This document shows positions 8,321 through 17,292 of a DNA stretch of 52,654 bases, piece by piece. How positions within the stretch are numbered: the stretch's first letter is position 1; each line of letters starts with the position of its first letter. Source of the DNA: Lachnospiraceae bacterium (GTDB lineage: Bacteria; Bacillota; Clostridia; Lachnospirales; Lachnospiraceae); assembly GCA_030524635.1 (NCBI GenBank), contig JAUNGG010000027.1, forward strand, positions 1 to 52,654, written 5' to 3'. The notes beneath the pieces were generated by a model. It was not told the origin of the DNA. It searched no databases and worked only from the letters and a program-made list of their open reading frames with translations. The translations under genes were made by a program, and so were the position numbers.

Positions 8321-10447
8321 TTACCGGACTGTAAACACTGCCACAGACCGGGGCCGCATGATAAATTCTCCGTCGATCCGTGCTTCACGGCCTTCCGGGT
8401 AGAAGTAACGTCCCTGCCCGTCACCGTAGGTGTTGACGCTTAAGTACCAGTGGCCGGCCTTCCGGGGATTGGGAAGGGTGATGTGTACATCCTTCCAGTA
8501 GGTGTTGACGGATACATATACCATATCATCCCGGCCCTTGTCCTTGTCGTATCCGGCGAAACAGACGGACAGGGTTCTGGCATCTCTTGGGATGGTGGTA
8601 TCCTCTGCGTTAATATTGTGGGTGTGCAGCGGGTCAATGCCGCAGACAGCGTCGGGGAGGCGCTTGCGGATGACGGGATGCTTCATGCGGAAGGCGATCA
8701 TGAACTGGAAGAATTCAAACACATCATGGTTCTTTTCCAGCAGGCTCCAGTCCAGCCAGGAGATCTCATTGTCCTGGCAATAACAGTTATTGTTGCCGAA
8801 CTGGGTGTTGCCGAACTCATCACCGGCCAGGAACATAGGGGTACCGCGGCTGCACATCAGCACGGCGCAGGCATTTCGGATCATCCGCCAGCGCAGGCTC
8901 AGAACCTCCGGGTCATTGGTGTCACCCTCGGCGCCGCAGTTCCAGCTGCGGTTGTCATTGGCTCCGTCTGTATTGCCCCAGCCGTTGGCTTCATTGTGCT
9001 TTTCGTTGTAGGAATACAGGTCGTACAGAGTGAAGCCGTCATGGCAGGTCAGGAAGTTGACGCAGGAGTTGTAGCCTGCGTAGTTGCCGTCGTAGTCCGG
9101 GGAGAAGCCGCCGTACAAGTCGCCGGAGCCGGAAATGCTCCAGGCAGCATCCCAGGATTCCCAGTTATCGCCCTTTAAATAGCCGCGGATAGCATCACGG
9201 TAGCGGCCGTTCCACTCAGCCCATCGTTTTTCAGCAGGGAAGCTGCCTACCTGGTACATGCCGCCGGCATCCCAGGCCTCGGCGATCAGCTTTACATTGG
9301 CAAGGAGCGGATCGAAGGCCAGGCTTCGGAGGAGAGGTGGGTTGTTCATAGGTGAGCCATTCTCATTTCGTCCCAGGATGCTTGCTAAGTCGAACCGGAA
9401 GCCGTCCACCCGGTAGCTGACGGTCCAGAAGCGCAGGCATTCCAGAATCAACTGATGGACGATGGGATGATTGCAGTTTAAGGTGTTGCCGCAGCCGCTG
9501 AAATTGTAGTAATTGCCGTCCGGGGTCAGCATGTAGTATACTTTATTGTCCAGACCCTTAAAGCAGAAGGTGGGGCCTTTTTCATTGCCTTCGGCGGTGT
9601 GGTTGAATACCACATCCAGGATCACCTCGATGCCGTTGTCGTGGAGCGCCTTGATCAGCTCCTTTAATTCCTGGCCCCTGGTGTTGGCTTCATCAGAAGC
9701 AAAATAATTATTGTTGGGAGCGAAAAAGCCTACGGTGTTGTAGCCCCAGTAATCCAGCAGCTTCTTTCCGTCTACCTCTCTCACATCCATGTTTTCATCA
9801 AATTCAAAGATGGGCATCAGTTCCACCGCATTGATACCCAGGGATTTCAAATAAGGAATCTTTTCCCTCAGGCCGGCGAAGGTGCCTCTGTGGGTGACGC
9901 CGGAGGTGTAGTGCTGGGTAAAGCCTCTTACGTGGAGCTCGTAGATCACAAGGTCGCACAGCTCCCGGTTGGATTGAGGCATATCGCCCCAGTCAAAAAT
10001 ATCCTTGACCACCTGGGCATGGTAGAAGCGTTCCTTCTGCTCGCCCCAGTTTTTCTGGCCGGTAACGCTTCTGGCATAAGGGTCCAGAAGGATGGCATGC
10101 TTGTCGAAGAGCAGTCCCTTTTCTGGCTGGTAGGGGCCGTCGATCCGGTAGGCGTATTCGAATTCCTCGATATTCAGGCCGAAAACGATCATGGAGTAGA
10201 CATCGCCGATCCGGTAGGATTCCGGGAAGGGAAGCACAGCATAAGGCTCATCCTCTCCCACATGGAAAAGAAGAAGCTCACACCGGGTGCCGTAGCAGGT
10301 GTGGATTGTAAAGTTCACCCCGCACTGAAGCGCCATGGCGCCGTTCACATCAAACATTCCAGGGCGTACCGGAAAGCCGGCGATCTCACCCATGGGACTT
10401 ACAGATATTGGATAATCCAAGGTTATTTTTTGCGAGTAAAATTTCAA
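8321..10447 (-). CDS. glgX: Glycogen debranching enzyme / isoamylase-type GH13
   Basis: A 708-residue protein with an N-terminal CBM48-like beta domain (about residues 20-130) and a GH13 catalytic barrel. The conserved regions are visible: DVVFNHTAEGN (region I), GFRFDLASIL with the nucleophile Asp353, LIAEAWDAGG with the acid Glu390, and NFLTCHDGFTLYDL (region IV). These match the GlgX/isoamylase/TreX group, which hydrolyses alpha-1,6 branches of glycogen in the cytoplasm; there is no signal peptide. Translation starts at a TTG codon (10447) preceded by an AAGGGGG ribosome site. A strong promoter lies upstream. No other glycogen gene is nearby. Type I pullulanase is an alternative substrate assignment. 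Confidence 0.9.
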   Translation of the reverse strand: MKFYSQKITLDYPISVSPMGEIAGFPVRPGMFDVNGAMALQCGVNFTIHTCYGTRCELLLFHVGEDEPYAVLPFPESYRIGDVYSMIVFGLNIEEFEYAYRIDGPYQPEKGLLFDKHAILLDPYARSVTGQKNWGEQKERFYHAQVVKDIFDWGDMPQSNRELCDLVIYELHVRGFTQHYTSGVTHRGTFAGLREKIPYLKSLGINAVELMPIFEFDENMDVREVDGKKLLDYWGYNTVGFFAPNNNYFASDEANTRGQELKELIKALHDNGIEVILDVVFNHTAEGNEKGPTFCFKGLDNKVYYMLTPDGNYYNFSGCGNTLNCNHPIVHQLILECLRFWTVSYRVDGFRFDLASILGRNENGSPMNNPPLLRSLAFDPLLANVKLIAEAWDAGGMYQVGSFPAEKRWAEWNGRYRDAIRGYLKGDNWESWDAAWSISGSGDLYGGFSPDYDGNYAGYNSCVNFLTCHDGFTLYDLYSYNEKHNEANGWGNTDGANDNRSWNCGAEGDTNDPEVLSLRWRMIRNACAVLMCSRGTPMFLAGDEFGNTQFGNNNCYCQDNEISWLDWSLLEKNHDVFEFFQFMIAFRMKHPVIRKRLPDAVCGIDPLHTHNINAEDTTIPRDARTLSVCFAGYDKDKGRDDMVYVSVNTYWKDVHITLPNPRKAGHWYLSVNTYGDGQGRYFYPEGREARIDGEFIMRPRSVAVFTVR

Positions 10448-10533
10448 TGAAGATTCCCCCTTGTATCTTTCCGTTTTGCTGCAGTAACAATCAGAACTGT
10501 AACAGGTCGGTTATATATAGACGTTCTGTTTGT

Positions 10534-10562
10534 ATTATACAGATATTTGCGTAAGGAGTCAA
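10534..10562 (-). promoter_or_regulatory. Promoter of glgX
   Basis: On the minus strand, TTGACT (10562-10557) and TATAAT (10539-10534) are 17 bases apart, close to the sigma-A consensus. The leader to the TTG start is about 80 bases. Confidence 0.8.
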
Positions 10563-10613
10563 AATTTATTTTCTAAATGCCAAATCCATTTCCAGGATGA
10601 CCGGCATTTTTGC

Positions 10614-10643
10614 TTTACAAGGGAGCCTCAGTCCGTGTATAAT
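10614..10643 (+). promoter_or_regulatory. Promoter of the DUF6062-scp-hflX gene run
   Basis: TTTACA (10614-10619) and TATAAT (10638-10643) are 18 bases apart, with TG directly before the -10. It lies 80 bases before the gene at 10724 and is divergent from the glgX promoter. Confidence 0.75.
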
Positions 10644-10723
10644 AGTAGAATTAGCGCAACTGTGTATAACTGGAAGGAATGTACATGTTTCAACCAGCAT
10701 AAATTGGGAAGAAAGGGAGCACA

Positions 10724-11539
10724 ATGAAGGAGAAGCTGTATACAATAGAAGTGATGGATGCCCTGAAGGCGGCGGATGAGTGTCCGTGCTGTTATCTGGA
10801 GCGGAAGATCGAGCAGGATACCATAAGCTTTGTGCTGGGAGTGTCCTATATGGAGGATGATATCCGGGCGGCTACGGATCAGGCTGGATTTTGCCGGCGT
10901 CACACGAAAATGATGTATGATTATGGAAATTCCCTGGGGAATGCCTGGATCTTGAAAACCAGGATGGAGTACATGAGAAAGCAGCTGAAGGCTCAGGCCC
11001 AGGGGAAGATGACGGCCTCTGCCGGAGGCAGTGTGCCGGCGGGAAGCGGCCGCAGCGGCAAGCCGTCCTTATTTTCCAGGTGGAAGCTTGGGCAGGGAGC
11101 AGGGGGGCAGACTTCCGGCAGTGAGGCCGGGAAGTCGGACTGGATGAAGGCTTCTGAGCATACCTGCTATGTGTGCCGGAAGTTTGAGGATACCTATGGG
11201 AGGATCATTAAAACCTTTCTTCATCTGATCCAGACGGAACCGGAGTTTTTGAATCAATTAAAGGCCTCCAAGGGCTTCTGTATTCCCCATTTTGCGGATT
11301 TAATCAAGGCCTGTGAGGAAAACTTTGATGACAGGGAAGGGGAGCGGGTGATTCCGGCCCTGTACCAGCTGATGAGTGAGAATCTGGATCGGATCCAGGA
11401 GGATATTGACTGGTTTATCGATAAGTTTGATTACCGGAACCAGAATGCAGACTGGAAAAATTCAAAGGATGCTATTCCCAGGACCATGCAGAAGCTGGTG
11501 GGCACCTATCCGGCAGATCCGGTGTTCCGGCAGAAGTAG
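10724..11539 (+). CDS. DUF6062-type cysteine-motif protein of unknown function
   Basis: A 271-residue soluble protein with two similar halves. Each half has a CxxC-type motif followed by a G-F-C-x-x-H motif: ECPCCYLE with GFCRRHTKMM, and TCYVCRKFE with KGFCIPHFADL. The Cys and His pairs look like a duplicated metal-binding module, probably zinc or Fe-S. A Gly/Ser/Ala-rich linker (about residues 95-140) joins the halves and probably varies between strains. It resembles DUF6062 proteins of Clostridia, for which I know no function. It is the first gene after a good promoter and precedes a metallophosphoesterase and scpAB. The ATG follows a GAAAGGGAG ribosome site. Confidence 0.7.
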   Translation: MKEKLYTIEVMDALKAADECPCCYLERKIEQDTISFVLGVSYMEDDIRAATDQAGFCRRHTKMMYDYGNSLGNAWILKTRMEYMRKQLKAQAQGKMTASAGGSVPAGSGRSGKPSLFSRWKLGQGAGGQTSGSEAGKSDWMKASEHTCYVCRKFEDTYGRIIKTFLHLIQTEPEFLNQLKASKGFCIPHFADLIKACEENFDDREGERVIPALYQLMSENLDRIQEDIDWFIDKFDYRNQNADWKNSKDAIPRTMQKLVGTYPADPVFRQK

Positions 11540-11630
11540 GCCCTGGCAGAATGCCGCAGCATTGGGAAAATCAGGATAACAGTGACAGAATTGGACAGCT
11601 TTGAATAGGTGGAAAGTGGAGTGACAAGTT

Positions 11631-12488
11631 ATGTGGAAAGCTTTGGCAGCCGGAACGGCAGCAGCGGGGCTGGGATGCCTTCTGCGGTCGGAATATGAGA
11701 AACGTCATTTTGTGACGGAGGAGATTCAGATTTCTTCTTCTAAGATCCATCAGGAGAAACGGCTGATCTTTATTACTGATGTTCATGATAAGGAATTTGG
11801 GCCTGCCAATGAGAAGCTGTTTACAGAAATACGCAGGATCAAGCCGGATGGGATTCTAATCGGCGGAGATGTGATGGTGACCAAAGGGGTCGGCAGCCTG
11901 GAGGTGACTTTTCGTCTGCTGGAAGGACTGACAAGGATCGCGCCTGTATTTTATGGACTGGGAAATCATGAGATGCGCCTTCGGCTGGAGCGTGATATTT
12001 ATGGAAGAAAGTATGAGGAGCTGCTGGAGCATGCCAGGAAGCTTGGTGTTGTGATGCTGTCAGACCAGACGGTCGCTTTTGGCGAGCTGGATATTTCCGG
12101 GGTGAACCTGCATTCTGCTTTTTATAAGAAGCTGCTGTTTGAAAAGCCGGTTAAGATGCCGGCGGATTATCTGAGGGAAAAGCTTGGAGCGGCAGAGAAC
12201 GACCGTTTCCAGATCCTGATGATGCATTCTCCTATGTATTTTAAGGAGTGCCGGGAGTGGGGAGCAGATCTGACGCTGTCCGGCCATTTCCATGGGGGAA
12301 CCATCCGGATCCCTGGGCTTGGGGGCGTGATGACGCCTCAGCTTCAGTTTTTTGTCCCCTGGTGCGCCGGAACCTTCTGTCAGGATGGAAAATGGATGGC
12401 AGTAGGGCGCGGGCTGGGAACCCATTCCATTAATATCCGATTAAATGATAAGCCTCAGGTATTAGTGATCCGGCTGGTGCCGGGCTGA
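11631..12488 (+). CDS. Metallophosphoesterase (YkuE-like), membrane-proximal
   Basis: A 285-residue calcineurin-like phosphoesterase with all five metal-site motifs: TDVHD, GGDVM, GNHE, MHSP and SGHFHGG. The N-terminus (MWKALAAGTAAAGLGCLLRS) is hydrophobic and could be a short anchor. Relatives include YkuE and UDP-2,3-diacylglucosamine hydrolase-like proteins, but the substrate cannot be told from sequence. AGGTGGAAAGTGGAG upstream gives a ribosome site. It lies 91 bases after the DUF6062 gene and 52 before scpA in a same-strand run. Confidence 0.85.
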   Translation: MWKALAAGTAAAGLGCLLRSEYEKRHFVTEEIQISSSKIHQEKRLIFITDVHDKEFGPANEKLFTEIRRIKPDGILIGGDVMVTKGVGSLEVTFRLLEGLTRIAPVFYGLGNHEMRLRLERDIYGRKYEELLEHARKLGVVMLSDQTVAFGELDISGVNLHSAFYKKLLFEKPVKMPADYLREKLGAAENDRFQILMMHSPMYFKECREWGADLTLSGHFHGGTIRIPGLGGVMTPQLQFFVPWCAGTFCQDGKWMAVGRGLGTHSINIRLNDKPQVLVIRLVPG

Positions 12489-12540
12489 TAGAATCGAGGA
12501 GAAATGCAGGGGAAAGGAAGATAAGGAGCAGAAACAGGAT

Positions 12541-13338
12541 ATGGAAATTTCATATAAGCTGGAGCATTTCGAAGGGCCTTTGGATCTGCTCCTGCATCTG
12601 ATCGAGAAAAATAAGGTAAATATTTACGATATTCCCATTGTGGAGATCACCAACCAGTATCTGGACTATGTGAATCACATGGATCAGGAGGATTTAAACC
12701 TGGTCAGTGATTTCCTGGTTATGGCAGCCACCTTGATCGATATTAAGTCCCGGATGCTGCTTCCCAAGGAGGAAGAGGAGGAGGCAGCAGAGGATGACCC
12801 CAGAGCGGAGCTGGTTGCACGCCTTTTGGAATATAAGAAGTATAAATACATATCTCAGGAGCTGGCAGATCTGGAGGATTCGGCGGGAATGCATCTGTAT
12901 AAGCCGCCCACCATTCCGCCGGAGGTGGCAAAATACCAGCCGCCGGTGGATCTGGACCAGCTTCTGGACGGACTGACGCTGGCGCGGCTGCAGACTATTT
13001 TCCAGCAGGTGATGAAGCGGAAGGAGGATAAGATCGACCGGGTGAGAAGCTCTTTCGGCACCATCCGGAAGGAGCCGGTAAGCCTGGAGGAGAAGATCGG
13101 TTCTGTGATGACCTATGCCAGGAAGCATCGGAGCTTTCGCTTCCGCCAGATTCTGGAGACCGGAGCAGACAAGCTGGAGGTGGTGGTGACCTTTCTGGCG
13201 GTTCTGGAGCTGATGAAGATCGGAAAGATCTACCTGACCCAGGAGCATATTTTTGATGATATGCAGATCGAAACGCTGGAGCCGGAGGGCCAGGAGGAGG
13301 AACTGAATCTGGAAGGGCTGGAGGATATTATGGAATAG
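12541..13338 (+). CDS. scpA: Segregation and condensation protein A
   Basis: A 265-residue kleisin of the bacterial SMC complex. The start MEISYKLEHFEGPLDLLLHL is the hallmark ScpA N-terminus that contacts the SMC neck. A charged middle region with EEEEEAAEDDP follows, then the winged-helix C-terminal region that binds the SMC head (LAVLELMKIGKIYLTQEHIF). With ScpB it bridges SMC dimers and helps condense and separate chromosomes. scpB follows after 66 bases, the usual arrangement. Confidence 0.95.
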   Translation: MEISYKLEHFEGPLDLLLHLIEKNKVNIYDIPIVEITNQYLDYVNHMDQEDLNLVSDFLVMAATLIDIKSRMLLPKEEEEEAAEDDPRAELVARLLEYKKYKYISQELADLEDSAGMHLYKPPTIPPEVAKYQPPVDLDQLLDGLTLARLQTIFQQVMKRKEDKIDRVRSSFGTIRKEPVSLEEKIGSVMTYARKHRSFRFRQILETGADKLEVVVTFLAVLELMKIGKIYLTQEHIFDDMQIETLEPEGQEEELNLEGLEDIME

Positions 13339-13340
13339 GC

Positions 13341-13366
13341 GTAACGGTAAGGGTACTGAACCGTTG
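13341..13366 (+). repeat. Minimal copy of the intergenic inverted-repeat family between scpA and scpB
   Basis: GTAACGGT (13341-13348) and ACCGTTGC (13359-13366) form an 8 bp inverted repeat with one mismatch around AAGGGTACTGA. GGTACTGAACNGTTGCG matches the right end of the copy at 19802-19934. It looks like a core-less version of the same element. Confidence 0.45.
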
Positions 13367-13404
13367 CGAATAGGCCAATGCTGGATGAGGAGAGGATTTA
13401 CGTA

Positions 13405-14160
13405 ATGGAAACGAATCGAAAGGAAAATCTGCTGAAGGCGGCAGAGGGAGCCGGCGGGGCGGCCGCACGCCTGAAAAAGGACAGCCGCCCGGCGTATCAA
13501 CAGATGGCCCTGGAATTTCCGCCCACAGAGGATGAACTGGAGCAGGAGGCCATTGTGGAGGCGGTGCTGTTTACCATGGGACAGTCGGTGGAGGTGCGCC
13601 AGCTTGCCGCAGCCATCGGCATGAATGAGGATTGTGCCAGGGAGGCTGCCCTCCGCCTGAAGAAACGGTACGAACAGAGGAAGGGAGGCCTGCAGGTCAT
13701 TGAACTGGATGGCGCCTTTCAGATGTGCACCCGGTCGGAATATTATGAGAATCTGATCCGGGTGGCTGCCACGCCGAAGCGTCAGGTGCTGACGGAGGTG
13801 GTGCTGGAAACCTTGTCCATCATCGCCTACCGCCAGCCGGTGACCAAGATGGAGATCGAGAAGATCCGCGGAGTGAAATCGGATCATGCAGTGAATAAAC
13901 TGATTGAATACAACCTGGTCTACGAGGTGGGACGCCTGGATGCGCCGGGGCGGCCGGCGCTGTTTGCCACCACGGAGGAGTTCCTGCGCCGTTTCGGCAT
14001 CGGCTCTACGGTGGACCTTCCGGGGCTGAACCCGGAGCAGGAGGAGGAGATCAAGTCTGAGGTGGAAGAGGAGCTTCAGATGAAGCTGGAGGAACTGGAG
14101 CAGGAGCAGACAGATGACAGGGCAGCAGAGGACACAGAAGAAGGACAGGAGGAAGACTAG
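13405..14160 (+). CDS. scpB: Segregation and condensation protein B
   Basis: From the ATG at 13405 the product is 251 aa. This start has GAGGAGAGG 8 bases upstream; the in-frame ATG at 13378 has no ribosome site. Tandem winged-helix domains are visible: IVEAVLFTMGQSVEVRQLA is the typical ScpB N-terminus, and VVLETLSIIAYRQPVTKMEI followed by KIRGVKSD is the second, highly conserved segment. An acidic tail of about 45 residues follows. ScpB dimers bind the ScpA kleisin. The N-terminal 40 residues before the winged helix are longer than usual. The stop codon abuts the dut start. Confidence 0.94.
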   Translation: METNRKENLLKAAEGAGGAAARLKKDSRPAYQQMALEFPPTEDELEQEAIVEAVLFTMGQSVEVRQLAAAIGMNEDCAREAALRLKKRYEQRKGGLQVIELDGAFQMCTRSEYYENLIRVAATPKRQVLTEVVLETLSIIAYRQPVTKMEIEKIRGVKSDHAVNKLIEYNLVYEVGRLDAPGRPALFATTEEFLRRFGIGSTVDLPGLNPEQEEEIKSEVEEELQMKLEELEQEQTDDRAAEDTEEGQEED

Positions 14161-14676
14161 ATGAAACGGATCGGAAAATTTCATAAAATAAGTGAGGAGC
14201 AGTTTGCAGCAGATTGGAAGGATACCTTCGGGGAAACGGCAGAGGAGGAGATCCATCAGATCTATGAAGCCCTGAAGCTTCCACGTCGGGCCACGGCAGG
14301 CAGTGCAGGCTATGATTTTTTCCTGCCTATGGCGGTTACCCTGGCGCCGGGGCAATCAGTGAAGGTGCCTACCGGAATCCGGGCGGAGATGTGCGATGAG
14401 TGGGTGCTTCACATTTACCCCAGAAGCGGCCTGGGCTTTAAGTACCGGCTGCAGATGAATAATACGGTAGGCATTATTGACAGCGATTATTTTTACTCAG
14501 ATAATGAGGGACATATCTTTATTAAGATGCTGAACGACAGCCGGGAAGGAAAATGCGTTGAATTAGCAGCCGGAATGGCCTTTGCCCAGGGAATCTTCCT
14601 GGAATACGGAATCACGGTGGATGATGATGCCAGTGAATCCAGAAACGGCGGCTTCGGAAGCACAGATCGGGTGTAA
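14161..14676 (+). CDS. dut: dUTP diphosphatase-like protein (trimeric dUTPase family)
   Basis: A 171-residue protein with the five dUTPase motifs in order: ATAGSAGYDFF (1), PRSGLGFKY (2), NNTVGIIDSDYF (3, with the uracil-binding hairpin), MAFAQGIFLEYG (4) and RNGGFGSTD (5). It hydrolyses dUTP to dUMP and diphosphate, keeping uracil out of DNA and supplying dUMP for thymidylate. An N-terminal extension of about 40 residues precedes motif 1. Translation begins on the base after the scpB stop, with GGAGG inside the scpB end, so coupling is likely. The family also holds dCTP deaminases, but motif 3 favours dUTPase. Confidence 0.9.
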   Translation: MKRIGKFHKISEEQFAADWKDTFGETAEEEIHQIYEALKLPRRATAGSAGYDFFLPMAVTLAPGQSVKVPTGIRAEMCDEWVLHIYPRSGLGFKYRLQMNNTVGIIDSDYFYSDNEGHIFIKMLNDSREGKCVELAAGMAFAQGIFLEYGITVDDDASESRNGGFGSTDRV

Positions 14677-14679
14677 GGA

Positions 14680-15588
14680 ATGAAAAGAGACAATCAGATA
14701 AAAGGAAAACGGAAAAGGCGGGCAGTTCTTTGTGGGGCGGTGCTGGCGGCAGCGGTGCTTTCTCTGGGAGGCTGTAAGGAGAAGGGGCCGGATAAGCAGG
14801 ACCTTCGCATGGCAGGGATCGAAAAGCTGGATGCCGGCGATTATTCCGGGGCGGTCATAGATTTTGACGCGGCCATTCAGGCATCCACAGGTAAGGTGGG
14901 AGCCTTTGAGATCGATGTATTAAAATACCGGGCCGAGGCAGAATATATGCTGAAGGACTATCAGGCGGCGGCCCACACCTACGATGTGCTGCTGCAGGTA
15001 GATAAAAAGGAGACGGAGTATCTTTACCTGGATGCTGCCATGAAGGCGCTGGGAGGCGATACGGACGGGGCTTTAGAGGCTTACCGGGAAGGCGTAGAGC
15101 TGGAGCAGAAGGCTGGCGGGAAAGGAAATAAAAAGACGGACAAGGAGTCTGGCAAGGAAAATGACCAGCAGGAAGCGTCCGGCGAGACAGCCGGCTTTGG
15201 CAGAATGGAGGCATTGACTGCCGTAGGAGAAGCCTGCCTGCGGGATGGCCGCCAGGAGGAGGTAAGCACCCTTTATGATGAGGCGGTCCAGGACGGGGCA
15301 GCCGGGCCGTCGGTGTTTAATTCCATGGGGCTTACCTACATGGAGGCAGGCCAGTACCAGGAGGCTTTGGAATGTTTTGACCGTGCCATCCAGGCTGGAG
15401 ACAGCCAGGGGGCAAATGGTGGTACCGGGGCGGATCCGGCGGTCCGGAACGCACGTTTTAACCAGGCTGTGGTGTATGAATACCAGGGCCAGTATCAGGA
15501 GGCGCTGCAGGCGTTTCAGTCCTATGTGTCTGAGTTTGGCCCGGATGAGGCGGCACAGAAGGAGATCACATTTTTGCAGACCCGGTAA
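14680..15588 (+). CDS. TPR-repeat lipoprotein
   Basis: A 302-residue protein with a basic N-terminus (KGKRKRR), a hydrophobic segment and the lipobox LGGC, predicting lipid attachment outside the membrane. Tetratricopeptide repeats follow: GIEKLDAGDYSGAVIDFDAA, then YMLKDYQAAAHTYDVLL, then later FNSMGLTYMEAGQYQEALEC and YEYQGQYQEALQAFQSYV. A Lys/Glu/Gly-rich insert near residues 145-170 interrupts the array. TPRs serve protein-protein contacts; the partner is unknown. It starts 3 bases after the dut stop with only AAGGA touching the ATG, so translation probably depends on coupling. Confidence 0.8.
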   Translation: MKRDNQIKGKRKRRAVLCGAVLAAAVLSLGGCKEKGPDKQDLRMAGIEKLDAGDYSGAVIDFDAAIQASTGKVGAFEIDVLKYRAEAEYMLKDYQAAAHTYDVLLQVDKKETEYLYLDAAMKALGGDTDGALEAYREGVELEQKAGGKGNKKTDKESGKENDQQEASGETAGFGRMEALTAVGEACLRDGRQEEVSTLYDEAVQDGAAGPSVFNSMGLTYMEAGQYQEALECFDRAIQAGDSQGANGGTGADPAVRNARFNQAVVYEYQGQYQEALQAFQSYVSEFGPDEAAQKEITFLQTR

Positions 15589-15664
15589 GGGCAAGGGATA
15601 AGCTGCAGGAAAGATAGATGGCAGAGAAGCCTTTGCCGAAAGTATGACCGGGAGTCAGGAGATT

Positions 15665-16915
15665 ATGGCAGAGTTATTTGAAAATAAGGAAGTAGAGGAG
15701 CGGGTGATCCTGATCGGTGTCAGCACCCGGGAGGGGGACGATACGGAAAGCTCCCTTGCAGAGCTGGCAGAACTGGTAAAAACTGCCGGGGCCGAGACCA
15801 TCGGAATGGTGATCCAGAACCGGGAGGCGGTTCACCCTGGAACCTATCTGGGAAAGGGAAAGATCGATGAGGTAAAATGGCAGATCTGGGAGACAGAGGC
15901 TACCGGCGTGGTCTGTGATGACGAGCTGTCCCCCGCCCAGCTTCGGAATCTGGAGGAGGCGCTGGATACGAAGGTGATGGACCGGACTATGGTGATCCTG
16001 GACATTTTTGCCTCCAGAGCCAGCACCAGGGAAGGAAAGATCCAGGTGGAGCTGGCTCAGCTCCGGTTCCGGGCAGCACGGCTGGTGGGGATGCGCAATT
16101 CCCTGTCCCGTCTGGGCGGCGGTATCGGTACCAGAGGCCCCGGCGAGACGAAGCTGGAGGTGGACCGGCGTCTGATCCATCAGCGGATCGGACAGCTTAA
16201 GGCGGAGCTGGAGGATGTGAAGCGGCACCGTGAGGTGGCCAGGCAGCAGAGAACCCGGAATCAGGTCCCGGTTGCTGCCATCGTGGGCTATACCAATGCA
16301 GGAAAGTCTACATTATTAAATAAGCTGACGGATGCGGGGATCCTGGCGGAGGATAAATTATTTGCTACCCTGGATCCCACTACAAGAAATTTGAAGCTGC
16401 CCAGCGGGCAGCAGATCCTTCTCACCGACACGGTAGGATTTATCCGAAAGCTCCCTCATCATCTGATCGAGGCGTTTAAAAGCACCCTGGAAGAGGCGAA
16501 GTACAGTGATATCATCCTCCATGTGGTGGACTGCTCCAATCCGTGGATGGAGATGCAGATGTACGTGGTTTATGATACCTTAAAGCAGCTGGAGGTTCAG
16601 GATAAGGTGATTGTCACCGTATTCAACAAGATCGACCAGCTTCCTCAGGATGTGATCCTGCGGGATTTTACATCGGATTACCAGGTGAAAATCTCAGCCA
16701 GGACAGGGGAAGGCCTGGATCAGCTGAAGGAAGTGCTGGAGTCCATTCTGAGAAGCCAGAGGGTGTATCTGGAAAAGACATTTTCCTATGGAGATGCCGG
16801 CAGGATCCAGACCATCCGCAGATCCGGGCAGCTTTTGTCCGAGGAGTATACAGAAAATGGGATCGCTGTGAAGGCCTACGTTCCGGCAGAGCTGTTCCAT
16901 ATGTTTTTCGAATGA
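15665..16915 (+). CDS. hflX: Ribosome-associated GTPase HflX
   Basis: From 15665 the product is 416 aa, starting MAELFENKEVEERVILIGVS. The in-frame ATG at 15644 is possible, but GGGAG at 15650-15654 favours the later one. The N-terminal HflX domain has TYLGKGKIDEVKW and the glycine-rich linker GGGIGTRGPGETKLE. The G domain shows GYTNAGKSTLLN (G1), DPTTRN (G2), DTVGFI (G3), NKID (G4) and SARTGEG (G5). HflX binds the 50S subunit and splits stalled or stressed ribosomes. It shares the scp-dut transcript direction and is followed after 13 bases by a small membrane protein gene. Confidence 0.95.
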   Translation: MAELFENKEVEERVILIGVSTREGDDTESSLAELAELVKTAGAETIGMVIQNREAVHPGTYLGKGKIDEVKWQIWETEATGVVCDDELSPAQLRNLEEALDTKVMDRTMVILDIFASRASTREGKIQVELAQLRFRAARLVGMRNSLSRLGGGIGTRGPGETKLEVDRRLIHQRIGQLKAELEDVKRHREVARQQRTRNQVPVAAIVGYTNAGKSTLLNKLTDAGILAEDKLFATLDPTTRNLKLPSGQQILLTDTVGFIRKLPHHLIEAFKSTLEEAKYSDIILHVVDCSNPWMEMQMYVVYDTLKQLEVQDKVIVTVFNKIDQLPQDVILRDFTSDYQVKISARTGEGLDQLKEVLESILRSQRVYLEKTFSYGDAGRIQTIRRSGQLLSEEYTENGIAVKAYVPAELFHMFFE

Positions 16916-16928
16916 TAAGAGGGTCGTT

Positions 16929-17291
16929 ATGGATATGTTATTCTTTTTTGCCGGCTGCTTAGGGCTGGCAGAAACCGTTGATTTGTTTTTTGGAAAGGAT
17001 TTCCTGATCTTTATGGGAAATCAGGTAGAGGAGAAGGACTATGATCTGGAAAAGCTGTTTCGTGTGGAGAAATGGCTGTTTGTGGCGGATACCATCGGCT
17101 GCTTTATTTTGACCAGAGGATCCTTGATTGGATTCTGGGGGCAGATGGTAGTGATCCTGATTCTCCTGATTACCCTTGTGATCCATGGCTGGGCCTTTAA
17201 TAATGAAAAATTTATGACAGCCCATGGACTGAAAAAGAAGCAGCAAAAGAAGGAGGCCAGGATCGCCTGGAGGAATCGGAAGAAGAAGTAG
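16929..17291 (+). CDS. Small membrane protein of unknown function
   Basis: A 120-residue protein. A hydrophobic N-terminal segment (MDMLFFFAGCLGLAETVDLF) and a strong pair near residues 53-92 (FVADTIGCFILTRG, QMVVILILLITLVIHGWAF) predict two or three membrane passes. The tail is very basic (KKKQQKKEARIAWRNRKKK), which would place it in the cytoplasm. I do not recognise the family. It is 13 bases downstream of hflX with a GAGGGTCGTT ribosome site and probably co-transcribed. The repeat element at 17293 begins right after its stop codon. Confidence 0.6.
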   Translation: MDMLFFFAGCLGLAETVDLFFGKDFLIFMGNQVEEKDYDLEKLFRVEKWLFVADTIGCFILTRGSLIGFWGQMVVILILLITLVIHGWAFNNEKFMTAHGLKKKQQKKEARIAWRNRKKK

Positions 17292-17292
17292 A

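Noticed and set aside
8450..9178. A 242-codon plus-strand frame opposite glgX
   Set aside because: Val/Ala/Gly-rich shadow of the debranching enzyme with no start signal.
12694..14355. A 553-codon open frame on the minus strand across scpA, scpB and dut
   Set aside because: It is antisense to three well-supported genes, has low-complexity Leu/His/Arg-rich composition and no recognisable domain; a by-product of codon bias.
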